From Chloroflexia bacterium (GTDB lineage Bacteria; Chloroflexota; Chloroflexia; Thermomicrobiales; JALYUS01): a stretch of 10,967 bases of DNA. Where the stretch lies: positions 1 to 10,967 of the forward strand of contig JAICIL010000139.1 in NCBI GenBank assembly GCA_025924435.1. The letters are read 5' to 3'. The notes under the pieces are model-generated. The model saw only the letters and a list, made by a program, of their open reading frames with translations. It was not told the origin of the DNA and searched no databases. The translations under genes were made by a program, and so were the position numbers. The stretch's first letter is position 1; each line of letters starts with the position of its first letter. Positions 1 to 5,503 of the stretch are shown here, piece by piece.

Positions 1-807
1 ACCGATTCCGTCACCGATTACGAGGCCGCCGAGGGGATGATCCAGCAGGCGGTGGATACCTTCGGCAAGATTGACATCGTCGTCAATGTCGCGGGCATCC
101 TGCGCGACCGGATGATCTTCAACATGGCCCCGGAGGAGTGGCAGGCGGTCATTGACGTGCATTTGAAGGGAACGTTCAACACCTGCCGCCATGCGTCGGT
201 GCGCTTCCGCGAGCAGCGATCCGGGCGGATTATCAATTTCTCGTCCACATCGGCGTTCGGCGCGCCGGGCCAGCCGAACTATGCCGCCGCGAAGGCGGGC
301 ATCATCGGCCTGACGCTCAGTTGCGCGAACGGCCTCGCGCGGTACGGCGTGACGGCGAACGCCATCCTGCCGACCGGCCACACGCGGATGATTGACTCGA
401 TCCCCCGCGCGCGGGAGGCGGTCGCCCATACCGGCAAACTGCCGAGCGAACTCGCCGTCGGCACCGAGCGCGACCCGGACAACGTCGCGCCGCTGATTGC
501 TTTCCTCGCCAGCGACGCCGCGCAAGAGATCAACGGGCACATCTTCGGCTCCTTCGGCTACAACGTCGCCCTGATGGCGCAGCCGAAGATCATCAAGACC
601 CTGCGCGCCGACCACCGCTGGACGGTCGAGGAACTCTGCGCGGTGATCCCGCAGGCGTTCGGCCCCGATCTGGAGGAGCAGAAGAACCGCTCGAACTTCG
701 GCGCGGAGATCGAGCAGATCCCGGCGGGCCAGTGGGTGGACGTCGGCAACGGCCTCAGTTTCTGGGGCACGAAAATCGAACCCTACCACGAACTGACGTG
801 GGTGTAG
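1..807 (+). CDS. SDR-family oxidoreductase, 5'-truncated by window edge (probable 3-hydroxyacyl-CoA dehydrogenase type)
   Basis: Probable NAD(P)-dependent dehydrogenase of the short-chain dehydrogenase/reductase family, likely acting on a hydroxyacyl-CoA or similar alcohol in the cytoplasm. The reading frame is open from base 1, so the N-terminus with the GxxxGxG cofactor loop lies outside the window; the ATG at 37 is internal. Visible SDR landmarks, in order, are NVAG (the NNAG-like strand), DVHLKGTF, the catalytic serine in INFSSTS, and YAAAK carrying the Tyr/Lys pair. The usual catalytic Asn before the LKG segment is His here (DVHLKG), as I recall for the dehydrogenase units of peroxisomal multifunctional enzyme 2. 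After the Rossmann core a tail of about 80 residues (from FGSFGYNVAL) extends beyond a minimal SDR and also recalls that subgroup. It ends with TAG at 805-807. A thiolase and DUF35 gene follow on the same strand, which fits CoA-ester degradation. The family call is firm; the substrate is unknown. Confidence 0.9.
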   Translation, partial: TDSVTDYEAAEGMIQQAVDTFGKIDIVVNVAGILRDRMIFNMAPEEWQAVIDVHLKGTFNTCRHASVRFREQRSGRIINFSSTSAFGAPGQPNYAAAKAGIIGLTLSCANGLARYGVTANAILPTGHTRMIDSIPRAREAVAHTGKLPSELAVGTERDPDNVAPLIAFLASDAAQEINGHIFGSFGYNVALMAQPKIIKTLRADHRWTVEELCAVIPQAFGPDLEEQKNRSNFGAEIEQIPAGQWVDVGNGLSFWGTKIEPYHELTWV

Positions 808-814
808 CAGGGAA

Positions 815-964
815 GAAACCGGGTATGAAACGCGGAGGCGCAGAGGACGCAGAGGACATAGAGAGAGAAATGAGAACGGGGATAAGAGAATATCGCATTT
901 CCTCCTCTTCCTCTTCTCTGCGATCTCCGCGTCCTCTACTTCTCTGCGGTTCATACCCGGTTTC
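815..964. repeat. 150-bp imperfect palindrome (REP/MITE-like intergenic element)
   Basis: The ends are near-perfect inverted repeats: GAAACCGGGTATGAA at 815-829 is matched by its complement at 950-964. The similarity continues inward through purine-rich GCGGAGGCGCAGAGGACG-like sequence, with scattered mismatches and small offsets near the centre. The element fills most of the space between the dehydrogenase stop and the thiolase start and has no convincing coding potential. Similar purine-rich GCAGAGGACGCAGAG palindromes occur between genes in many bacteria, from memory; I could not search for copies. As RNA it would form a long hairpin, so it could act as a mobile non-autonomous element, a processing site or an mRNA-stabilising structure. 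Confidence 0.75.
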
Positions 965-991
965 GATTCGGCGGTGAGAAAGGGCATGGTT

Positions 992-2143
992 ATGGAGAGT
1001 CTTTCGGGGAAGACGGCCATCGTCGGGGTGGCGGAGTCGGACCAGATCGGGCGGGTGCCGGATAAGCCGGCGATCATGCTGCACGCCGAGGCGGCGCGCG
1101 CGGCACTGGCGGAGGCGGGGCTGACGAAGGACGACGTGGACGGCCTCTTCACCGCCGGGATTTCGACGCTCGAACTCGGCGAGTACCTCGGCATCGAGCC
1201 GAAGGTGACGGACACGACGGCGGTCGGCGGGTCGTCCTTCGTCATCCACATCGCGCACGCCGCGACGGCGATTGCCACCGGGCGGTGCGAGGTGGCGCTC
1301 GTCACGCACGGCGAGAGCGGACGCTCGCGGGTCGGCATGGCCGGCCCCGCAGTCGCGCGGGACGCGCTGCGCAACCAATTCGAAGCGCCCTTTGGGTTGC
1401 CGCAGCCCGTCGGCGCGTACGCGATGGCCTGCTCGCGCCACATGTACGAGTACGGCACGACGAAGGAGCAGCTGGCGGAGATCGCCGTCGCCACGCGCAA
1501 GTGGGCGATGCTCAACCCGAAGGCGATGATGCGCGACCCAATCACGATCGAGGACGTGCTGAACTCGCGCATCATCGCGTGGCCGTTCAATCTGCTCGAC
1601 TGCTGCCTCGTCACCGACGCGGGCGGCGCGTACGTGATGACCTCCATCGAGCGGGCGCGCGACCTGAAGCAGACGCCGATTGCCGTGCTCGGCGTCGGCG
1701 AGGGGCACGACCACGCGATGATCTCGCAGATGCCGAGCCTGACCGCCTTCGCGGCGCGGCACTCCGGGCGGCGCGCCTTCGAGATGGCCGGGGTGAAGCA
1801 TGCCGATCTCGACCTGGCGATGATCTACGACTCATTCACGTACACGGTGCTCCTGTCGCTCGAAGAACTCGGCTTCTGCGCGAAGGGCGAGGGCGGCGCG
1901 TTCGTCAGCGGCCAGCGCACCGCGCCGGGCGGCGACTTCCCGATGAACACGAACGGCGGCGGCCTTTCGTACAACCACCCCGGCATGTACGGCATGTTCG
2001 CGATCATCGAGGCGGTGCGCCAGTTGCGGCACGATTACCGGGATCAGGGCATCCGGCAGGTGAAGGACGCCAAACTCGCCGTCGTCCACGGCACGGGCGG
2101 CGTGCTCTCGTCCGCCGGCACCGCGATTCTGGGGAGGGCATAA
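992..2143 (+). CDS. Thiolase-fold protein (SCP2/Ltp2-like) lacking the N-terminal nucleophilic cysteine
   Basis: A 383-residue protein of the SCP2-type thiolase superfamily, a cytoplasmic acyl-CoA enzyme probably acting with the DUF35 protein encoded 3 bp downstream. The start at 992 is chosen because GAAAGGG (978-984) lies 7 nt upstream; GTG at 974 and ATG at 986 are in frame but badly spaced. Visible landmarks are GKTAIVGVAES at residues 6-16, DSFTY at 280-284, NGGGLSYNHPG at 321-331 with the family His, and HGTGG at 366-370. Where condensing thiolases carry the acyl-accepting Cys (CASG-like motif), this protein reads VGGSS at 78-82, so a classical ping-pong thiolysis is doubtful. Cys-less relatives working with DUF35 partners include the steroid side-chain retro-aldolase Ltp2. 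The role is therefore inferred as C-C cleavage of a beta-hydroxy- or beta-ketoacyl-CoA, or a non-thiolytic acyl-CoA function. The family is certain; the reaction is open. Confidence 0.9.
   Translation: MESLSGKTAIVGVAESDQIGRVPDKPAIMLHAEAARAALAEAGLTKDDVDGLFTAGISTLELGEYLGIEPKVTDTTAVGGSSFVIHIAHAATAIATGRCEVALVTHGESGRSRVGMAGPAVARDALRNQFEAPFGLPQPVGAYAMACSRHMYEYGTTKEQLAEIAVATRKWAMLNPKAMMRDPITIEDVLNSRIIAWPFNLLDCCLVTDAGGAYVMTSIERARDLKQTPIAVLGVGEGHDHAMISQMPSLTAFAARHSGRRAFEMAGVKHADLDLAMIYDSFTYTVLLSLEELGFCAKGEGGAFVSGQRTAPGGDFPMNTNGGGLSYNHPGMYGMFAIIEAVRQLRHDYRDQGIRQVKDAKLAVVHGTGGVLSSAGTAILGRA
2131..2138 (+). promoter_or_regulatory. Ribosome binding site inside the thiolase gene for the DUF35 gene
   Basis: GGGGAGGG lies in the last codons of the thiolase gene, 8 nt before ATG 2147. 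The intercistronic gap is only 3 nt, which indicates coupled translation and supports a protein complex between the two products. Confidence 0.7.
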
Positions 2144-2146
2144 CCG

Positions 2147-2566
2147 ATGGCCGACTACAAGAAACCGCTGCCGCAGGCCGATCCGGTCACCGCGCCGTAC
2201 TGGGAGAGCCTGAAGGCGCACGCGATGAAGATTCAGCGGTGCAACGACACCGGGAAATTCTTCTTCTATCCGCGCGGGATGAGTCCGTACACGCTCTCCG
2301 GGAACATCTCGTGGGAGCCGGTCTCCGGCACGGGCGTCCTCCATGCCTTCACGATCGTCCACGCCAATCGCGCGCCGGGGTTCGCGGAGGAATTGCCGTA
2401 CGTCGTCGCGCTGATCGAACTGGACGAGGGCGTGCGGATGATGTCCAACCTGATTGATGTGCAGCCCGATCCGGAACATGTCAAGATCGGCATGCCCGTC
2501 GAACTCGTCTACGACGACGTGACGGATGAAATCACGCTGCCGAAGTTCCGCCCCGCATCGGCGTAG
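2147..2566 (+). CDS. DUF35 / OB-fold acyl-CoA-associated protein with degenerate zinc ribbon
   Basis: A 139-residue protein of the DUF35 family, whose members pair with thiolase-fold proteins and use an OB fold to bind or position acyl-CoA. Family layout: an N-terminal helix containing PYWESLKAH (17-25), a rubredoxin-like ribbon (about 30-50), then the OB domain from ISWEPVSGTGVLHAFTIVH (54 onward) to the C-terminus. The ribbon normally has two CxxC-type knuckles. Here the first reads C32-N-D-T35 and the second S46-P-Y-T49, so three of four metal ligands are Thr, Ser or Thr while the flanking GKFFFYPR is conserved. Zinc binding is therefore unlikely, though the fold may persist. Its close coupling to the thiolase gene implies an obligate partner, as for BbsA with BbsB or ChsH2 with Ltp2. 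It ends with TAG at 2564-2566. Confidence 0.88.
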   Translation: MADYKKPLPQADPVTAPYWESLKAHAMKIQRCNDTGKFFFYPRGMSPYTLSGNISWEPVSGTGVLHAFTIVHANRAPGFAEELPYVVALIELDEGVRMMSNLIDVQPDPEHVKIGMPVELVYDDVTDEITLPKFRPASA

Positions 2567-2592
2567 GCACACGACCGGAATCTGCTACCCAA

Positions 2593-2626
2593 CGCAACTG
2601 CGACTCAATCGTGGGTCGCGGTTGCG
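2593..2626. other. Stem-loop between convergent genes (possible 3'-end hairpin)
   Basis: The arms CGCAACTGCGAC (2593-2604) and GTCGCGGTTGCG (2615-2626) pair over 12 positions, with one T/G wobble and a 10-nt loop. The hairpin begins 27 bp after the DUF35 stop and covers the stop codon of the convergent small gene (2605-2607). No T-run follows on either strand, so it does not qualify as a standard intrinsic terminator. The wobble is tolerated in plus-strand RNA, so it may protect or end the thiolase-DUF35 transcript. Confidence 0.45.
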
Positions 2627-2856
2627 CTGGGGTATCGAGCGCCATTGATCGCCATGCGTGCGAGGGTTTCGCCCTCGGCAATCGTCTCTTTCGCGCTGCT
2701 TGTCGGGTCGGCGCGTAGCAATATCCAGTTTTCGACGGCTGCACGCCCATGCTCGTCTATCGTCGCCGCGACGACGGCGAGGGCGGCGGGTGTATTCTCG
2801 TAAGTATTGATAAGATGTGCCGTTTCCTCATCCCAGAGTTCGAGAACGGATTCCAT
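2605..2856 (-). CDS. Small hypothetical protein (83 aa), second gene of a two-gene cassette
   Basis: The start at 2856 is chosen because GAGGTG sits 5 nt upstream on the minus strand; an in-frame start at 2898 would overlap the upstream gene. The protein begins MESVLELWDEETAHLI and reads as a short beta hairpin (residues 3-15), an acidic/amphipathic helix (about 18-40) and a second strand around NWILLRAD, ending in an alanine-rich helix and a hydrophilic tail. It has no membrane segment or signal peptide. I recall small uncharacterised proteins of this 'WD.ET...AL..V...I..HGR..V..W.L' type in Chloroflexota and Actinomycetota but know no function. It follows the 117-codon gene by 14 bp on the same strand. 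Its codon use is less GC-rich than the flanking metabolic genes. A toxin-antitoxin or regulator pair is only a guess. Confidence 0.7.
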   Translation of the reverse strand: MESVLELWDEETAHLINTYENTPAALAVVAATIDEHGRAAVENWILLRADPTSSAKETIAEGETLARMAINGARYPSATATHD

Positions 2857-2870
2857 CTTGTCACCTCGGT

Positions 2871-3224
2871 TCAAATCGGGCTGACGGCCACCATGCATCG
2901 TTGAAGTTCATCGGGATCGCCCCAGATCGTGAAATGTCCCAATGAGCCGGACGTTCGCTGAATCTGGATTCGTTGCCCGTCAGTCGGGAGATCGAGTGCC
3001 GCGATGAATCGCCATCGTGTGCGAACAAAGCGTGCCGCTGTTGCGCGCACTTGATCGGAGGCCGCATTCATTGATACTCCCGTCGCCCATCGCTCTGCCA
3101 CGGGATCGCTGCTCACCGGCAACCCGCGTGCTGCTCGCGACAGAAACTCATCAGTCAGCGGCGGATTATTCCTGAGCAGGTAATACAGCCGGACGACCGT
3201 TCCCCTATCATCAAGATAATACAC
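2871..3224 (-). CDS. Small hypothetical protein (117 aa), first gene of a two-gene cassette
   Basis: The gene starts with GTG at 3222-3224 and stops with TGA at 2871-2873. One purine-rich site, GGAGGGG, lies 9 nt upstream; a second, AAGGAGG, abuts the start codon, so the exact start carries some doubt. The protein is soluble, with no signal or membrane segment. It begins YYLDDRGTVVRLYYLLRNNPP, has a polar middle rich in Ala and Arg (ATAARFVRTRWRF), and ends with a beta-rich part containing GHFTIWGDPDELQRCMV. This C-terminal 'GHxTxWGDP..L..C.V.V.P' pattern matches a family of uncharacterised proteins I remember from Chloroflexota and Actinomycetota; I know no assigned function. It lies 20 bp after the LLM oxidoreductase stop and 14 bp before the 83-codon gene, so all three may be cotranscribed. 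Base composition is closer to 55% GC, which hints at separate ancestry. Confidence 0.7.
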   Translation of the reverse strand: MYYLDDRGTVVRLYYLLRNNPPLTDEFLSRAARGLPVSSDPVAERWATGVSMNAASDQVRATAARFVRTRWRFIAALDLPTDGQRIQIQRTSGSLGHFTIWGDPDELQRCMVAVSPI

Positions 3225-3244
3225 CCTCCTTGACCCCTCCTGCT

Positions 3245-4288
3245 TTACCCGTGCCTCGTCGCTGCTGATGTGATCTCCCGGAGGCTATCGAGTGCGTGCA
3301 TGTACTGATCGCTCGGTGCGTCCAAGTTCCGCGGGAGCGGGAAGCCGATGCAATCCACGACGCCCTCGGAGCGCGCTTTGATGCCCGGCACGATCGTGTC
3401 GTAGGTGCCGGAGACGCAGAACTCATCCAGAACATCGTCGGGGACGACGGTCGCGAGGTCGTCCCACCGCTGTTGGGCGATCAGGCGGCGCAGTTGGCCG
3501 TTCATCTCCTCCCAGCCGTGGTGTTCGAGGACGGGGAGATAGGTGCGGGTCGAGGCGTAGAAGGCGATCCGGTAGCGCGCCTGCTCCCGCGCGGCGCGGA
3601 CTTCCTCTTCGGTCGCGCCGGTGGCGATGAAGCCGCCGCCAACCATCTCGAACGTATCGAGCGACCGCCCCGATTTCTTCGCGCCGCTCCGGACATTCGG
3701 CCAGATCACGTCGCGCGTGTACGCGGGCGTCGAGAACGGATGGATGCGCAGGCCGTCGCAGAGTTCCCCGGCGAGTTGGATATTGTAGGCATTGACGGCG
3801 GCGATCTGGATGCCCGGCGGCGGCACATCGAGCGGCGCGGGGCTGAACTCCGGCGTCATCAGGTCCATCGCGTAGAACTCGCCCTTGAAGTTCAGCGGTG
3901 TCTTGTGCTGCCACGCCTCCCAGACCGCCCGGAGGCCGAGGATGTAATCGCGCAGGCGCGGCCCCGGCGACCCCCAGACCGTGCTGAAGCGGCGCTCGAT
4001 GTGCCCCTTGACCTGCGTGCCGAGCCCGAGGACGAACCGCCCATTCGACATCTCCTGCAAGTTCCACGCGGTGTAGGCGTTCGCCATCGGGCTGCGCGGG
4101 AAGGCGATGGCGACGGAGGTGACGAGGCGGGCGCGCGCGGTCGCCGTGCTCGCGAGCGTGAGCGGCAGGAAGGGATCGCGCCGCAGTTCCGGCTGGGCGA
4201 TGCTGTCGAAGCCGAGCGCCTCGATGGCGCGCGCGTGCGCCGGAATCTCCCTCCACGGGACGTCGTGCAGGCTCGCTTCAAGTCGCAT
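3245..4288 (-). CDS. LLM-class F420-dependent oxidoreductase (MSMEG_2256/TIGR03617-like)
   Basis: A 347-residue TIM-barrel flavin/F420 enzyme of the luciferase-like monooxygenase superfamily, presumably a cytoplasmic hydride-transfer oxidoreductase. Recognisable segments are the first barrel strand and helix (EASLHDVPWREIPAHARAIE, about 4-23), GFDSIAQPE at 26-34, the hallmark NGRFVLGLGTQVKGHIERRF at 82-101 and PRLRDYI at 110-116. Further on, the IQIAAVN strand is followed by GELCDGLRIHPF (174-185), the cofactor-proximal part of the barrel. The pattern VKGHIERRFS and the length match the TIGR03617 subfamily; the physiological substrate is unknown. The start at 4288 fits the family N-terminus (MRLEASL), with GGAAGGA about 11 nt upstream, rather far. 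It is the first gene of a possible three-gene minus-strand unit. Upstream lies a 408-bp divergent region with repeats. Confidence 0.9.
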   Translation of the reverse strand: MRLEASLHDVPWREIPAHARAIEALGFDSIAQPELRRDPFLPLTLASTATARARLVTSVAIAFPRSPMANAYTAWNLQEMSNGRFVLGLGTQVKGHIERRFSTVWGSPGPRLRDYILGLRAVWEAWQHKTPLNFKGEFYAMDLMTPEFSPAPLDVPPPGIQIAAVNAYNIQLAGELCDGLRIHPFSTPAYTRDVIWPNVRSGAKKSGRSLDTFEMVGGGFIATGATEEEVRAAREQARYRIAFYASTRTYLPVLEHHGWEEMNGQLRRLIAQQRWDDLATVVPDDVLDEFCVSGTYDTIVPGIKARSEGVVDCIGFPLPRNLDAPSDQYMHALDSLREITSAATRHG

Positions 4289-4398
4289 GGTGGCATTTAT
4301 CCTTCCGCGAAGTGTCGTGGCGCATCACAAGGCGACAAGCCCCGGTGTCGAGGGCGCAAGGATACCCCTTCATACGTCGCCTGACTACGGATCACGGA

Positions 4399-4436
4399 GG
4401 CGCATTAGAGATTATGCATCGTCGGGGAATCCTAAC
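4399..4436. repeat. 38-bp direct repeat, copy 1
   Basis: Identical over 38 bp to 4474-4511; it begins GGCGCATTAGAGATT and ends GGGGAATCCTAAC. Within the unit TTAGAGATT and AATCCTAA can pair (8 bp with one bulge) around a 14-nt loop, so each copy is itself a small hairpin. The two copies are separated by 37 bp of unique sequence. Confidence 0.85.
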
Positions 4437-4473
4437 AACCGTGAACGGCATCCAGGAGCGCGGCCCCGAGAAG

Positions 4474-4511
4474 GGCGCATTAGAGATTATGCATCGTCGG
4501 GGAATCCTAAC
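4474..4511. repeat. 38-bp direct repeat, copy 2
   Basis: Exact second copy of the 4399-4436 unit. Its 3' end CGGGGAATCCTAAC (4498-4511) is also the left arm of a larger inverted element whose right arm is GTGAGGATTCCCCG at 4564-4577. The repeat is thus part of a composite palindromic element. Confidence 0.85.
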
Positions 4512-4577
4512 TCCCACTGCCCAGAGGGCACCCCCTTCCCTCCGAGGGAAGGGGGTTTGGGGGGTGAGGATTCCCCG
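4498..4577. repeat. Nested inverted repeat (REP-like hairpin element)
   Basis: The outer arms (4498-4511 and 4564-4577) match at 13 of 14 positions. Inside is a perfect 10-bp stem, CCCCCTTCCC (4531-4540) with GGGAAGGGGG (4546-4555), around a TCCGA loop. The inner stem resembles the pyrimidine/purine hairpins seen between genes of many GC-rich bacteria. There is no T-run, and it sits between divergent genes, so terminator function is unlikely. Confidence 0.65.
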
Positions 4578-4696
4578 GCTGGCGACAATGAATATGCTCC
4601 GGGCGGCGCATCGTGCCGCTGGCATTCATGTTGCACCCCAACGATGCCATGGAACCCGCTTCGGCGGTGCAGTAGCGATGCGAGAGGAAACGTATC

Positions 4697-5023
4697 ATGA
4701 CGGATGGCAAGGGGCGCGACGACGAAACGAAGAACGAGCCGGGGCAGGACAGGGCGAGCGAGGAGGCCGCCGGGCGCGTCGGACGCATGACGCCGATTGA
4801 TCCGGGCGCCGGTGCGGGCGGCACGCTGGTCAGCGACGCGACAAGCGGCAACAGCGATGTCGCATCGGGCGGCGATGGCGCGACGGAATGGAGCGGCGGC
4901 GAGGTCACTACCGGCCGCGCGGGCGTCGTTGACCCCGACGACGATACGCCCCTGAATGAGCGCCGCAACGACGCGCGCGATCCGGGCGCGACGCGCGGCG
5001 GGGGCGGCGCGCGGTCGGAGTAG
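4697..5023 (+). CDS. Small acidic, Gly/Asp-rich, probably disordered protein (108 aa)
   Basis: ATG 4697 is preceded by GAGAGGA (4682-4688) 8 nt upstream, and codon third positions are strongly G/C, so I take this as a real gene despite its odd composition. The protein is almost free of large hydrophobic residues. It contains a charged N-terminus (DGKGRDDETKNEPGQDRASE), then a Gly/Ala/Ser/Thr-rich middle (PGAGAGG, DATSGNSDVASGGDGATEW) and an acidic VDPDDDTPLNERRNDARD stretch before a GGGGARSE end. There is no signal peptide, membrane helix or Cys. Nothing identifies a function; candidates include a hydration- or stress-related disordered protein or a flexible linker-type protein. It stands alone on the plus strand, facing the response regulator gene 18 bp away. 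Confidence 0.65.
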   Translation: MTDGKGRDDETKNEPGQDRASEEAAGRVGRMTPIDPGAGAGGTLVSDATSGNSDVASGGDGATEWSGGEVTTGRAGVVDPDDDTPLNERRNDARDPGATRGGGGARSE

Positions 5024-5041
5024 CGACGACGCCCCGCGATG

Positions 5042-5425
5042 CTACCCGGCGTCGCCGAGCATTTTTCGCACCTCGCGCAGCAGGTCGTCCAGCCGGAACG
5101 GCTTTTCGAGGATTTCGCAATCCATCGCGCGCAACTGGCGGCGTTTCCAGCGCAGGAATTGCGTGTCCGCCGAGCAGACGATCACCGGGACGTTGGTCGT
5201 CATGGGGTCGAGGCGGATCTGTTCGAGCACTTTCCAGCCCTGATCCGGGTCCCGCAGGCGGATATCGAGGATGACGAGATGGGGCCGCTCCCGTTTGATG
5301 ATGTGATAAGGATTGTCGTTGCGATCCCAGGTGGTCGTTTTGTAGCCCTCTTCGTCGAGCAAGTCTTTCATCAATTCCATGTAGACAGGGTCGTCGTTGA
5401 CGATCGCGATGCGTTGTCGTGGCAT
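5042..5425 (-). CDS. Single-domain (CheY/Spo0F-like) response regulator
   Basis: A 127-residue receiver domain and nothing else. From the ATG at 5425, chosen for AGAGGA just upstream (5 nt from GAGG to ATG), the protein reads MPRQRIAIVNDDPVYM. The acidic pair is D11/D12 and the phosphoacceptor D54 lies in LVILDIRL. The switch Ser is S85 in VIVCSAD, and the conserved Lys is K108 in LEKPF. With no output domain it must signal by protein contact or pass phosphate on. Its probable kinase is the PAS-GAF sensor encoded upstream on the same strand, with the small helical protein gene between them. An in-frame extension to 5482 is possible but has no family support. A 12-bp palindrome lies just upstream of its ribosome site. 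Confidence 0.92.
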   Translation of the reverse strand: MPRQRIAIVNDDPVYMELMKDLLDEEGYKTTTWDRNDNPYHIIKRERPHLVILDIRLRDPDQGWKVLEQIRLDPMTTNVPVIVCSADTQFLRWKRRQLRAMDCEILEKPFRLDDLLREVRKMLGDAG

Positions 5426-5438
5426 GTCTTCCTCTCTT

Positions 5439-5450
5439 GCTCGCGCGAGC
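5439..5450. promoter_or_regulatory. 12-bp perfect palindrome upstream of the response regulator
   Basis: GCTCGCGCGAGC is a perfect inverted repeat in the 78-bp gap between the small helical protein and the response regulator start, just beyond the ribosome site. It could be an operator or a small RNA hairpin, but in GC-rich DNA such a motif can arise by chance. Confidence 0.3.
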
Positions 5451-5503
5451 GCCGATGTTGGTGTACGTGAGAGGTGCGGCATCGCGCCCGATTGCGCCAG
5501 AGG

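Larger units (their letters stand above)
4289..4696. other. Divergent intergenic region carrying repeats
   Basis: This 408-bp stretch separates the minus-strand oxidoreductase from the plus-strand acidic small gene. It holds two 38-bp direct repeats, a nested inverted element (4498-4577), and a short hairpin at about 4606-4622 with arms GCGGCGC and GTGCCGC. Open frames here are artefacts of repeated sequence; the minus-strand one shows the same short peptide twice because of the repeats. Promoters for both flanking genes should lie here, but I see no hexamer pair I trust. Confidence 0.6.

Noticed and set aside
755..1801. Long minus-strand open frame across the thiolase gene
   Set aside because: It is a GC-rich shadow frame: Arg/His/Asp-rich composition with no family motif, opposite a clear thiolase and running through the palindrome.
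3296..4384. Long plus-strand open frame opposite the LLM oxidoreductase
   Set aside because: Its composition is that of an antisense shadow, and the minus-strand protein matches a known family over its full length.
4399..4511. Two-unit CRISPR-like array (38-bp repeats, 37-bp spacer)
   Set aside because: Repeat and spacer sizes fit, but there are only two units and no cas gene in the window. The second repeat is part of a larger inverted element with a third partial inverted copy, which points to a palindromic intergenic repeat family.
4531..4555. Intrinsic terminator
   Set aside because: The stem is perfect, but no T-run follows on either strand and the flanking genes diverge from it, so no transcript is expected to end here.
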